From contig CP121458.1 of NCBI GenBank assembly GCA_029690005.1, forward strand, positions 2,852,001-2,916,000: a stretch of DNA of 64,000 nt, written 5' to 3'. Made by a program: the position numbers and the translations under genes. This DNA comes from Prescottella defluvii. GTDB taxonomy: Bacteria; Actinomycetota; Actinomycetes; Mycobacteriales; Mycobacteriaceae. A model generated the notes under the pieces. It had not been told where the DNA came from and did not search any database. It worked only from the letters and a program-made list of their open reading frames with translations. The stretch's first letter is position 1. Every line of letters starts with the position of its first letter. Positions 12,215 through 20,821 of the stretch are shown here, piece by piece.

Positions 12215-13569
12215 TTACGCCCCAACGTTCCGGAAAGTGAAATTTGTGACGGATGCGTCGGAAGTCGCGGATTGAACGCGCGTTTGGGCAAGTCGGCCGA
12301 CTGTTGCTGCGACGCGGAGCACATACGCGTCGCGCGGGTTCGTCGGATCCCGTCGTGTGATTTCCGAAATGCGCTTCAATCGGTACCGAACCGTATTTGG
12401 ATGAACAAACAGCTGACGGGCACACGCCTCCACCGCGCCACCGGAGTCCAGATAGGCGTCGAGCGTCTCCGAAAGGGCGGTGCCGGCGGTCGACAGTGGC
12501 TGTATCAAACGCTCGTTGAGGGCGGCTACAGCGGCGGTGTCTCCGAGCAGCGCACGTTCGGGTAACAGCTCGGCGGCAAACACGGGACGGGGTGCCCCGC
12601 GCCAGCCCACGACCGCCTCGATTCCGGCCAGCGCCTCGACGGCGCTGAAGTGCGCAGCGCCCAGCGTCGGGGTGGTCGGACCGATCACCACCGGACTCTC
12701 CGAGAAGCTGTCCATCAGCTCGTGCATGAACTCGTGGGCGCCCTTGCTGCCGTGCAGCTCGCCGCTCACCACCATCACGAGCCGCTCGCCCTGGACGACG
12801 GCCAGCGCCCCCGCCCGTGTTTCTGCGCGGTGGTATGCACCTTGCCGATCGCCGAGACGCTCTCCTCGGGCGGCGGAGTGCCGACGATCACGGTCGCCGG
12901 TGCGGTCGCGTCCCGGTTCAGGGTCGCGGCCCGGGACTGCAGGTCCGATCCCGTGTCGCCGCGGACGACGGCGTCGACGACCAGGGCCTCGAGCCGGGTG
13001 TTCCACGCGCCGCGCGACTCGGCCGCGCTCGCGTACACCGACGCCGCCGCGAAGCCGAGCTCACGGCCGTACCGCAGGATCGACTCGGTGAGCGCGACCA
13101 GCTGGCGGTCGTTCCGGGCGAGCGCGGGGAGACGCTGCTCGAAGAACTCCATCGCCACCCGCACCATGTCGACGGTCTGCCGCAGGGTCAGCCGCCGGGC
13201 GAGGTCCTGCGGAATCACTTGGAATGCGTCGATGGTGAACCGGATGTCGCTGTCGGAGTCCGTGAGCCATTCGAGGAAGTTGACGACCGACCTCTGGACG
13301 ATCATCTGGACGCTTGCGCGCTGTTCGGCATCGAGGTCGGCGAAGAACGGCAGCTGACCCTGCATCGAGGCGATCGCCTCGGTGGACAGCCTGCCGGAGA
13401 ACTGCTTGACGCGGCGCGACAGCGCGTCGGGCAGGGAGTGGCGGCTCGGCCTCCCCGTCGGGTTCGGGGCGGGCGGCTGGTAGCGCGCCCGTCGGGGCTG
13501 CGGCGGGTTCGACTGCTCCGCGTGCGCGGGCGGGGAAGGATTCGACGTCTCGGGCTGATCCGCGGCCAT
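12215..13569 (-). CDS. mabR: MabR-like PucR/CdaR-type regulator of the FAS-II operon, one frameshift
   Basis: Homologue by context and sequence of Rv2242/MabR, the regulator encoded between aceE and fabD in mycobacteria, which binds the fabD promoter. The N-terminal two thirds are an unassigned sensory region beginning with a Pro-rich tail. The C-terminus has the PucR-type helix-turn-helix: TLDAYLDSGGAVEACARQ, then LFVHPNTVRYRLKRISE. The one-base loss is in a G run near 12816 (HGRGALAVVQ expected). Corrected length is about 451 residues. It is transcribed toward fabD with 128 bp between them and follows aceE by 112 bp. Confidence 0.85.
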
Positions 13570-13681
13570 GAAAAGGAACTTACGCCCGCAGCCGACACGA
13601 GGTCCGAGGACACTCGTGCCGGCTGCGGGCGTTCAGCGTGTTCCGCGTCGGGCGCGGCCGATCAGCTGGATCGGCTGGGCG

Positions 13682-16538
13682 TCACGCGACGCCGGGATCC
13701 GACGTCTGCTCCGGTGCGGCGAGCACGTCGTCGATCCGGTAGCGCGCGGCCGCCTCGACGGCCTTCGACCGGTCGAGCTCACCGGACTTCGCGAGCGACG
13801 AGAGCACCGCGACCGCGATGGACTCGGCGTCGACGTTGAAGAACCGGCGCGCGGCCGGACGGGTGTCGGAGAACCCGAACCCGTCGGTGCCGAGCGTGGT
13901 GTAGGAGCCGGGGATCCACTGACGGATCTGGTCCGGCACCGCCCGCATCCAGTCGGACGCCGCGACGAACGGACCCTGCGCCTGCGAGAGGACCTGGGTG
14001 ACGTACGGCTGCGGTGCGTCGACGCCCGGGTTGTGCAGCGCCTCGCGCTCGCACTCGATGCCCTCGCGGCGCAGCTCGCCCCACGACGTCACCGACCACA
14101 CGTCCGCGGCGACACCCCACTCGTCGGCGAGCAATCGCTGCGCGCGCAGACCCTCGGGCATGGTGACGCCCGAGACGAGGATCTGGGCCCGCGGACCCGA
14201 GGTCTCGGCGCGCTTGTACAGGTAGATGCCCTTGAGCAGGCCGTCGACGTCGAGGTTCTCCGGCTCGGCGGGCTGCTGGTAGGGCTCGTTGTAGACCGTC
14301 AGGTAGTAGAAGATGTTCTCACCGCCGAACCCGTCCACTCCGGGCGTTCCGCCGTACATGCGACGCAGTCCGTCCTTGACGATGTGCGCGATCTCGAACG
14401 AGAACGCCGGATCGTAGGAGACGGCGGCCGGGTTGGTCGACGCCAGCAGCAGCGAGTGGCCGTCCGCGTGCTGCAGACCCTCGCCGGTGAGCGTGGTGCG
14501 ACCGGCGGTGGCGCCGAGCACGAAGCCGCGGGCCATCTGGTCCGCCGCCGCCCACAGGCCGTCACCGGTCCGCTGGAACCCGAACATCGAGTAGAAGATG
14601 TAGACCGGGATCATCGGCTCACCGTGTGTGGCGTACGACGTGCCCACCGCGGTGAACGATGCCGTCGAGCCGGCCTCGTTGATGCCCTCGTGCAGGATCT
14701 GGCCGACGGTGCTCTCCTTGTAGGCGAGCATCAGTTCGGCGTCGACCGACGTGTACAGCTGTCCGTTGCGGTTGTAGATCTTCAGCGACGGGAACCACGA
14801 GTCCATGCCGAACGTGCGGGCCTCGTCGGGGATGATCGGCACGATTCGCTTGCCGATCTCCTTGTCGCGCAACAGTTCCTTGAGGATTCGCACGACGGCC
14901 ATCGTCGTGGCGACCTCCTGCTTGCCCGACCCCTTCAGCACCGGCGCGTACGTCTTGTCGTCCGGCTGGGCGAGCGGCGCGGCGTCGGTGCGACGCGACG
15001 GCAGGAAACCGCCGAGCGCCTTGCGGCGCTGCAGCATGTACTGGATCTCCGGAGAATCCGGGCCCGGGTGGTAGTGCGGGGCAGGTACGGATCCCTCTCG
15101 AGCTCCTCGTCGGAGATCGGGATCCGCTGGATGTCGCGGAAGCGCTTGAGGTCGTCGAGCGTCAGCTTCTTCATCTGGTGCGTCGCGTTGCGACCCTCGA
15201 AGTGCTTGCCCAGTGTGTAGCCCTTGATGGTGTGCGCCAGGATCACCGTCGGCTGGCCCTTGTGCGCCATCGCGGCCGCGTACGCGGCGTAGATCTTGCG
15301 GTAGTCGTGGCCGCCGCGCTTGAGGTTCCAGATCTCCTGGTCGCTGAGGTCCGCGACCAGAGCTTTGGTGCGGGGATCGCGCCCGAAGAAGTGCTCGCGG
15401 ACGAAGGCACCGTCGTTGGCCTTGTACGTCTGGTAGTCGCCGTCGGGCGTCTCGTTCATCAGGTTGACGAGCGCGCCATCCTTGTCGGCGTGCAGCAGCG
15501 AGTCCCACTCGCGGCCCCACACGACCTTGATGACGTTCCAGCCGGCGCCGCGGAAGAACGACTCCAGCTCCTGGATGATCTTGCCGTTACCGCGCACCGG
15601 GCCGTCGAGACGCTGCAGGTTGCAGTTGATCACGAACGTCAGGTTGTCGAGGCCCTCGGTGGCCGCGACGTGCGCGAGACCACGCGACTCCGGCTCGTCC
15701 ATCTCGCCGTCGCCGAGGAACGCCCACACATGCTGGTCGGCCGTGTCCTTGAGGCCGCGGTCGTGCAGGTAGTGGTTGAACCGCGCCTGATAGATGGCAT
15801 TCATGGGCCCGAGGCCCATCGACACCGTCGGGAACTCCCAGAAGTCGGGGAGCAGTCGCGGATGCGGGTACGACGGCAGGCCGCCGCCGGACTGGGCGTG
15901 GCTGGCCTCCTGGCGGAACCCGTCGAGCTGCTCGGCCGGGATGCGACCCTCGAGGAACGCGCGGGCGTAGATGCCCGGCGAGGCGTGTCCCTGGACGAAG
16001 ATGTGGTCGCCGCCGCCCGGGTGATCCTTGCCGCGGAAGAAGTGGTTGAAGCCGACCTCGTACAGCGCCGCGGACGACGCGTAGGTCGAGATGTGACCGC
16101 CGACGCCGACGCCCGGTCGCTGGCGCGATGCACCATGATCGCGGCGTTCCAGCGGATCCAGGCGCGGTACCGACGCTCGACGTCCTCGTCGCCCGGGAAC
16201 CACGGCTCGTTCTCGGTCGGGATCGTGTTGACGTAGTCGGTCGAGGTGAGCGCAGGAATCGCGACGTGCTTCTCGCCGGCGCGCTCGAGCAGGCGCAGCA
16301 TCAGGTACCGGGCGCGGGCGTGGCCCGCCCGGTCGAGCAGTCCGTCGAAGGATTCGAGCCACTCGTTGGTCTCGTCCGGATCGATGTCCGGCAGATAGGA
16401 GGCCACCCCTTCGCGGATGACGCGGACCCGGCCGTCGGTGCCGGGCTGCGCGTTCGCAGCGGGTGACGAGGCCCCTCCGGAGACGCCTGGTGTGTCGGCG
16501 TTCGGTTGAGACGCGGGCCCCTGGATTAGGTCTGACAA
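13682..16538 (-). CDS. aceE: Pyruvate dehydrogenase E1 component (AceE), two frameshifts
   Basis: Homodimeric ThDP-dependent E1 that decarboxylates pyruvate and acetylates the lipoyl groups of E2. The TTG start at 16538 is chosen because GAGGAG lies 6 bases upstream, although it is rare. Family landmarks are [13 protein letters not shown], the ThDP/Mg motif [10 protein letters not shown] followed by NNL-like [11 protein letters not shown], then [28 protein letters not shown] and the C-terminal [11 protein letters not shown]. One-base losses near 16122 ([12 protein letters not shown] expected) and near 15080 (PYLPPHYHPG expected) break it into three frames. The corrected length of about 950 is slightly longer than usual, owing to an extended N-terminus and a small Gly-rich insertion. 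Divergent from the DUF3052 gene. The breaks fall in an essential-type gene, so sequencing error is the likely cause. Confidence 0.93.
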
Positions 16539-16903
16539 GGTGTGCTCCTCATTGTGGTGGGACGCGCGGTGTCGCGTCCGCTCCATCCGGGTCGGTCCTT
16601 GTTAGGACCTACCGAGTTTCCATACGAATATGGCGCAGCACTCATCTTTCACCATCCAGACGAACTGAGCACCCCCGCTCCTGTTGTTCGGTACCCGGCG
16701 CGTCGCGACACCGTGTTCGGTCGGGATTTGCCCTGATAGGGGAGGTACGCGCGGTCCTGCGAGCACTTTCTCAAGATTTTCTGGTTCGTCAGCTTGCGCG
16801 AAAGGCTTCGACCATGTTCGCTTTCCACTATCGATCGACACACGCTCGATCCCGACCGGGGTGCGGGAAATTCGCACCCCACCGAACAGAGGAGGACACC
16901 ACC
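16539..16903. promoter_or_regulatory. Divergent promoter region (365 bp) between aceE and DUF3052 gene
   Basis: No coding sequence is supported here. The right end holds a leader hairpin (listed separately) and the ribosome-binding site of the DUF3052 gene. The AT-rich segment around 16760-16790 (TTTCTCAAGATTTTC) is a plausible promoter area, but I could not assign -35/-10 boxes with confidence. Confidence 0.4.
16858..16880 (+). repeat. Leader hairpin GGGGTGCG/CGCACCCC before DUF3052 gene
   Basis: Perfect 8-bp arms surround a 7-base loop (GGAAATT), ending 10 bp before the GGAGG ribosome-binding site at 16891. It could be an operator or a structure affecting translation; it is too close to the start to be a terminator of another gene. 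Confidence 0.4.
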
Positions 16904-17326
16904 GTGGTCGCCGCGGAGGACGCTCAGAACTACGCTCAGAAACTCGGCGTTATCCACGACATGGTGGTTCAGGAACTGGGTTGGGACGAGGACACCGACG
17001 ACGAGCTGCGCTCGTCAGTGGAGGAGGCCATCGGTGGTGAGATGGTCGACGAGGATTCGGACGAGGTCGTCGACGTCGTGCTGCTGTGGTGGCGCGACGG
17101 TGACGGCGACCTGGTCGACGCACTGATGGACGCCATTGGTCCACTGTCCGACGACGGTTTCGTGTGGGTCCTCACCCCCAAGACGGGTCGACCCGGCCAC
17201 GTCGAGCCGAGTGAGATCGCCGAATCCGCACCGACCGCCGGCCTGACCCAGACGTCGGCCGCGAACCTCGGGTTGTGGAGCGGCAGCCGGTTGGTCCAGC
17301 CGAAGGCGCGCGCACCCAAGCGCTGA
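16904..17326 (+). CDS. DUF3052 family protein
   Basis: Conserved mycolata protein (PF11253, Rv2239c-like), 140 residues, function unknown. The GTG at 16904 follows GGAGGACACC. Characteristic segments are YAQKLGV, VVQELGWDEDTDDELR, DEVVDVVLLWWRDGDGDLVD and WVLTPKTGRPGHV. It is strongly acidic. As in mycobacteria it sits between aceE and the AhpE peroxiredoxin gene. The frame is intact. Confidence 0.88.
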   Translation: MVAAEDAQNYAQKLGVIHDMVVQELGWDEDTDDELRSSVEEAIGGEMVDEDSDEVVDVVLLWWRDGDGDLVDALMDAIGPLSDDGFVWVLTPKTGRPGHVEPSEIAESAPTAGLTQTSAANLGLWSGSRLVQPKARAPKR

Positions 17327-17414
17327 CCGACCCCCGTAACCTCAGTTCCGTTCATCCGCGCGGCGTACGTTTGTCGTGGCGGATGCGCCGACGTACCCGA
17401 CGTTAGGACCAGGC

Positions 17415-17878
17415 ATGCCTCTCGAGGTGGGCGCCACCGCGCCCGATTTCACGCTCGAGGACCAGAACAACCAGGAAGTCACGCTGTCCGACTTCCGGGG
17501 CGAGAGAACGTCCTCCTCGTCTTCTACCCGCTCGCGTTCACCGGCGTGTGCCAGGGCGAGCTGTGCCGCGTGCGCGACGAGTTGCCGAAGTTCCAGAACG
17601 ACGACGCCGAGATCCTCGCGATCTCCGTCGGCCCGTCGCCGACCCACAAGATCTGGGCCGCCGAGCAGGGCTACGCGTTCCCGCTGCTGTCGGACTTCTG
17701 GCCGCACGGCGCCGTCGCCGAGGCGTACGGGGTGTTCAACGACAAGCTCGGGTTTGCCAATCGCGGCACCTTCGCGATCGACAAGGACGGCATCATTCGC
17801 TTCGCGGAGATGAACGGCCCCGGCGAGCCCCGTGACCAGGCAGCTTGGGAGAAAGCGCTCACCGCGCTAAAGTCCTGA
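17415..17878 (+). CDS. ahpE: AhpE/BCP-like peroxiredoxin, one frameshift
   Basis: Thiol peroxidase reducing hydrogen peroxide, organic peroxides and probably peroxynitrite. The ATG at 17415 gives MPLEVGATAPDFTL, matching the AhpE N-terminus; a GTG at 17376 would add 13 unconserved residues. A one-base loss near 17505 precedes the active site; the next frame resumes with FTGVCQGELC. The peroxidatic Cys is about residue 46. A second Cys five residues later gives the CX4C spacing of BCP-type two-Cys enzymes, whereas M. tuberculosis AhpE has Asp there. Family-typical segments are GPSPTHKIWA, FPLLSDFWPHGAV and NRGTFAIDKDGIIRF. Corrected length is about 154 residues. The tRNA-Val gene follows 32 bp downstream. 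Confidence 0.9.
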
Positions 17879-17910
17879 AGCGATTCCGGCGGCAATCGTC
17901 GCCGGATTTC

Positions 17911-17981
17911 GGGCGTGTAGCTCAGTGGTAGAGCTCTGGTTTTACACACCAGCGGTCGGGGTTCGAAACCCTCCGCGCCCA
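17911..17981 (+). tRNA. tRNA-Val (anticodon UAC), one base short
   Basis: Acceptor stem GGGCGTG pairs with CGCGCCC followed by discriminator A at 17981. The D arm is GCTC-AGTGGTA-GAGC. Anticodon stem CTGGT/ACCAG encloses loop TTTACAC, anticodon TAC, reading GUA valine codons. No CCA is encoded. As written the variable loop has 4 bases and the outermost T-stem pair is C-C. Adding one G to the GGGG run at 17958-17961 restores a 5-base variable loop and a five-pair T stem, so one base is probably missing from the assembly. Confidence 0.92.
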
Positions 17982-17989
17982 CGGGAACG

Positions 17990-18027
17990 ATCCCCCTGGA
18001 CTGTAGAGACATACAGTTCAGGGGGAT
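17990..18027 (+). terminator. Hairpin terminator after tRNA-Val
   Basis: Sixteen-bp arms (17990-18005 and 18012-18027) with one G-T pair and a 6-base loop GAGACA are followed by TTTC. It lies 8 bp beyond the tRNA. Confidence 0.8.
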
Positions 18028-18052
18028 TTCAATCTCCGTCGCCGCCTGATCG

Positions 18053-18841
18053 GTGAGCAAGATGAACACGCTCCGAACCTTCGATGAGAGCGAACACGTG
18101 ATCCAATCCGCGCTGCCCCTCGATGACCCCGCCTGGATGTCGCTACAGACGCGCGGGGGCGACGGTTCCTGGGTGCCGACGTGGCTGACGGAGCTTTCCC
18201 GAGATCCCGCGGACGCTGCGCGCTTCGCGGACGGCTGGCCTGCGTTGTGCTCGGAAGGCACGACGTGGCCGGCGGCCCTCGCTGCCTTCCCTCACCTCGT
18301 GCGCATTGCGGAAGCGCCTCCGCCCGGGTCGCGGTTGGAGTACGTCACCGTGTTCGGCCTCATCGCGGCGGGCTGGGCGTCCGAATCGGATTCGTCGTTC
18401 GAAGTACCGCGAGGCATCGAGTCCACCTATCGAGCGGCCCTCACCCGCGCGCTCGAAGTGACCGCCGAAGAATCGATCTTTCCCATCGGGAACGAACGCA
18501 ACCTTCGGTATCTGCTCATGTCTTTCGCTGCACTGCACAACGTTCCAGAGCTGTCGAAGTGTCTCGACGATCTGGACGACGACGAGACCTGCCCGCGTTA
18601 CGCCGCATACATCTGGGTGAAGACACAGACTGATGTGACGTGCTCCCGCGCCCTCGGCGCGATCCGCTACAGGCCACCGCATGCCTGTTCGGTCACCTTC
18701 GGTGAGCATTGGCGCAGATGGCAATCTGTGGGGCATTTCGCGTTCGGCTCGTTCGAGGTGCTTCCCGCCGCCTCGCACCGGAAAACCGGAGATACTGGAA
18801 TCCTCAGAACTCTTGGCCGCGACCGAACGGACCGAGCGTGA
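18053..18841 (+). CDS. Hypothetical protein, possibly helical-repeat (immunity-like)
   Basis: I do not recognise a named family. The first 190 residues look like genuine protein and suggest an all-helical repeat fold (TWPAALAAFPHLVRIAEAPPP, then FGLIAAGWASE and LLMSFAALHNVPELSKCL). The last 65 residues (from about TDVTCSRALG) are Arg/His-rich and less convincing, so an uncorrected frame break may replace the true C-terminus. It may start at GTG 18053 or ATG 18062. Its stop overlaps the start of the phosphatase gene by GTGA, indicating coupling. Its place directly after a tRNA gene and terminator suits an acquired gene. Resemblance to HEAT-like immunity proteins is an impression, not a demonstrated homology. 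Confidence 0.55.
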   Translation: MSKMNTLRTFDESEHVIQSALPLDDPAWMSLQTRGGDGSWVPTWLTELSRDPADAARFADGWPALCSEGTTWPAALAAFPHLVRIAEAPPPGSRLEYVTVFGLIAAGWASESDSSFEVPRGIESTYRAALTRALEVTAEESIFPIGNERNLRYLLMSFAALHNVPELSKCLDDLDDDETCPRYAAYIWVKTQTDVTCSRALGAIRYRPPHACSVTFGEHWRRWQSVGHFAFGSFEVLPAASHRKTGDTGILRTLGRDRTDRA

Positions 18842-19380
18842 ACGACGACTTGGTCGATCCCACAGCGATCGACATCCAGATCGACCCGATGCGTCAGCAC
18901 CTGGTCGGGATCACCGCGCACGGGCACATCCCGTTCGACGTTCCGGTGATCAGTGAGGTCGCCCCGAACCTGTGGCAGGGCGGGTGCCGGGACGGACTGG
19001 TCCTGCCGGAATTCGTCGTGCACGTCGTGTCGCTGTATCCGTGGGAGCAGTACGACGTGCGGCACAACATCGACTCCGAGGTCTACGTCCGCATGTACGA
19101 CAACGGCGACCAGGGGTTCGAGCAGGTCGACGCGCTCGCGGCATGGGTGAACGTGTGCCGCGAGACCGGTCCGGTGCTGGTGCACTGCCAGGTGGGGCTC
19201 AACAGGTCGAGCCTGGTCGCGGCCCGGGCGCTGGTGCTGTCCGGTGAGGCCGACCCAGCCGGTGCGGTGGCGCTGCCGAGGGCGCGGCGATCCCCGGCCT
19301 GCCTGTGCAACGAGACTTTCGAGAGTTGGCTGTTGGGGGAGCCGGTGGTGCCCGCGTCAGACGCCGGCGACGCCGAGTAG
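18838..19380 (+). CDS. Dual-specificity/tyrosine protein phosphatase family protein
   Basis: Cys-based phosphatase of about 180 residues. The P-loop HCQVGLNRSS has nucleophile Cys117 and Arg123. The acidic loop upstream (MYDNGDQG, residues 87-93) can supply the general acid. The GTG start at 18838 overlaps the preceding stop by four bases, so it is translationally coupled to the unknown protein; the reading frame upstream of 18838 is not conserved-looking. Its 3' end overlaps the end of the convergent VIT gene by 24 bp. The substrate is unknown. The frame is intact. Confidence 0.8.
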   Translation: MNDDLVDPTAIDIQIDPMRQHLVGITAHGHIPFDVPVISEVAPNLWQGGCRDGLVLPEFVVHVVSLYPWEQYDVRHNIDSEVYVRMYDNGDQGFEQVDALAAWVNVCRETGPVLVHCQVGLNRSSLVAARALVLSGEADPAGAVALPRARRSPACLCNETFESWLLGEPVVPASDAGDAE

Positions 19381-20108
19381 CTGGCCGATCCCGTAGGTGA
19401 CGGCCATCGCGAGTGCGCCGCCTGTCACCACCCGCAGGACCGCGCGGGGCCGGCTCGCGCCGCCGAGGCGGGCGCTGAGGCTGCCGGTGATCGCCAGCGC
19501 CGCCAGCATCGCCACGAACGTGACCGGGATGCGCGCACTGGCCGGGGCAGCAGGATCGCGAGCATCGGCAGGATCGCGCCCACCGTGAACGCGATCGCCG
19601 ACGCGATCGCCGCGTGCCATGGGTTGGTGAGCTCGTCGGGATCGATGCCCAGCTCGACCTCGGCGTGCGCGGCGAAGGCGTCGTGCGCGGTGAGTTCCTC
19701 GGCGACCTTGCGTGCTGTCGCCGGCGACAGTCCCTTGTCCTCGTAGAGCGAGGTCAGCTCGTCGAGTTCGGCCTCGGGAATGGTGGACAGCTCGTGCCGC
19801 TCCTTGGCCAGTAGTGCCCGTTCGGTGTCGCGCTGGGTGCTGACCGACACGTACTCGCCCAGAGCCATCGACACGGCACCGGCGGCCAGACCTGCCAGTC
19901 CGGCGGTGAGGATCGGCCCGCGGTCGGTAGTGGCCGCCGCGACACCGACCACCAGGCCGGCCACCGAGACGATGCCGTCGTTGGCGCCCAGCACGCCGGC
20001 CCGCAGCCAGTTCAGGCGCGACGAGAGCCCGCCGACGTGCGGCTCCGCGGGATGCGGGCCGTTGCCGGTGTGGTTGGTCGAATCGGACGATTCGTGGTTC
20101 GCGGTCAC
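19357..20108 (-). CDS. VIT1/CCC1-family transporter (putative Fe/Mn), one frameshift
   Basis: Membrane protein of the vacuolar iron transporter family (PF01988), about 250 residues, expected to move Fe(II) or Mn(II). It begins with a His-containing polar tail, then LNWLRAGVLGANDGIVSVAGLVVGVAAA (helix 1), GLAGLAAGAVSMALGEYVSVSTQ (helix 2), a cytoplasmic helical metal-binding domain with Glu-rich EAELDELTSLYEDKG, and three C-terminal helices. A one-base loss in a C run near 19546 separates the last two helices (VTFVAMLAALAITG and later). The GTG at 20108 has no clear ribosome-binding site, so the start is uncertain. Confidence 0.85.
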
Positions 20109-20412
20109 AACCCGAAGGTTATTGCGAGCGAGTCCGTTCCACCAGCAATGCAAGCCTGTCCGAAGGTGCAGTCGAGCCCAGGTCACTGGGTGTCGGCGGC
20201 CGCACGCCGGTAGCGCCTGGCGGCGCGACGAGTTGTATTCGCCGGGCGCGCAAGAACTTCCGTTCAGTTCCCGCGGGTCGATCCGCTCACCGACTGCTCG
20301 GAGGGTCCGGCTCGGCCGTCTCGCATCCTCGATGAAGATCGTCAGACTTGACTTCGCAAGTCGTATCTAAGAAAGTGGATACGTTCCGGTTGGCGGCAGG
20401 GAAGCGTGGTCG
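20109..20412. promoter_or_regulatory. Intergenic region (304 bp) upstream of the ArsR-type gene
   Basis: No gene is seen. The right third is AT-richer and contains GACTTG-N6-CAAGTC (20345-20362) immediately followed by the CGTATC-N10-GATACG operator listed separately. The left part presumably holds the VIT-gene promoter. Confidence 0.45.
20362..20383. promoter_or_regulatory. Operator-like CGTATC-N10-GATACG before the ArsR-type gene
   Basis: Perfect 6-bp inverted arms with a 10-bp centre lie 30-51 bp before the regulator's ATG. The same architecture recurs upstream of the MFS gene at 20756, which suggests a binding site for the ArsR-type regulator and autoregulation. Confidence 0.55.
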
Positions 20413-20724
20413 ATGGATGCTCTGGCGATCCTCAAGGCGCTGTCCAACCCCACTCGTCTGCAGATCATGGAGTGGCTGAAGCATCCCGCGACGTACTTCG
20501 ACGAGGATTCGTACACCCAGCAGGATCTCGGTTTTCATATCGGCGTCTGTGTGGGTGACATCCAGGCCCGCTCCGGTCTCGCGCAGTCGGTGATCTCTGG
20601 GTACTTGCAGGCGATGAGGGATGTGGGGCTGCTCGAGTCCGAGCGCATCGGGAAGTGGACGTACTACCGGCGAAACGAAGCCGTGATCGGCGAGTTTAGG
20701 GACTTCGTTCGCGACGATCTGTGA
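20413..20724 (+). CDS. ArsR/SmtB-like winged-helix regulator
   Basis: 103-residue DNA-binding protein. The N-terminus LAILKALSNPTRLQIMEWL is the ArsR signature. The recognition helix is in ARSGLAQSVISGYLQAMRDVGLL, followed by a beta-wing (SERIGKWTYYRRNE). There is no ELCVCDL metal-binding motif. Cys at VCVGDIQ sits just before the recognition helix and could be a sensing residue. It precedes a divergent-codon-usage MFS pump by 97 bp in the same direction. Together with the repeated operator, this suggests repression of the pump relieved by its substrate. Confidence 0.85.
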   Translation: MDALAILKALSNPTRLQIMEWLKHPATYFDEDSYTQQDLGFHIGVCVGDIQARSGLAQSVISGYLQAMRDVGLLESERIGKWTYYRRNEAVIGEFRDFVRDDL

Positions 20725-20755
20725 CGGCTCGTTCCTGTCGGCGGCCGGGGTCATT

Positions 20756-20777
20756 CGTATCCACATATCTAGATATC
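20756..20777. promoter_or_regulatory. Operator-like CGTATC-N10-GATATC before the MFS gene
   Basis: Same spacing and left half as the site at 20362; the right half is GATATC. It contains the perfect 12-bp palindrome ATATCTAGATAT at 20765-20776. It ends 44 bp before the MFS start codon. Confidence 0.55.
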
Positions 20778-20821
20778 TATCTATGAAGTGCTGTGTGTGA
20801 CACAGCTGGGAGGTACTTGCT

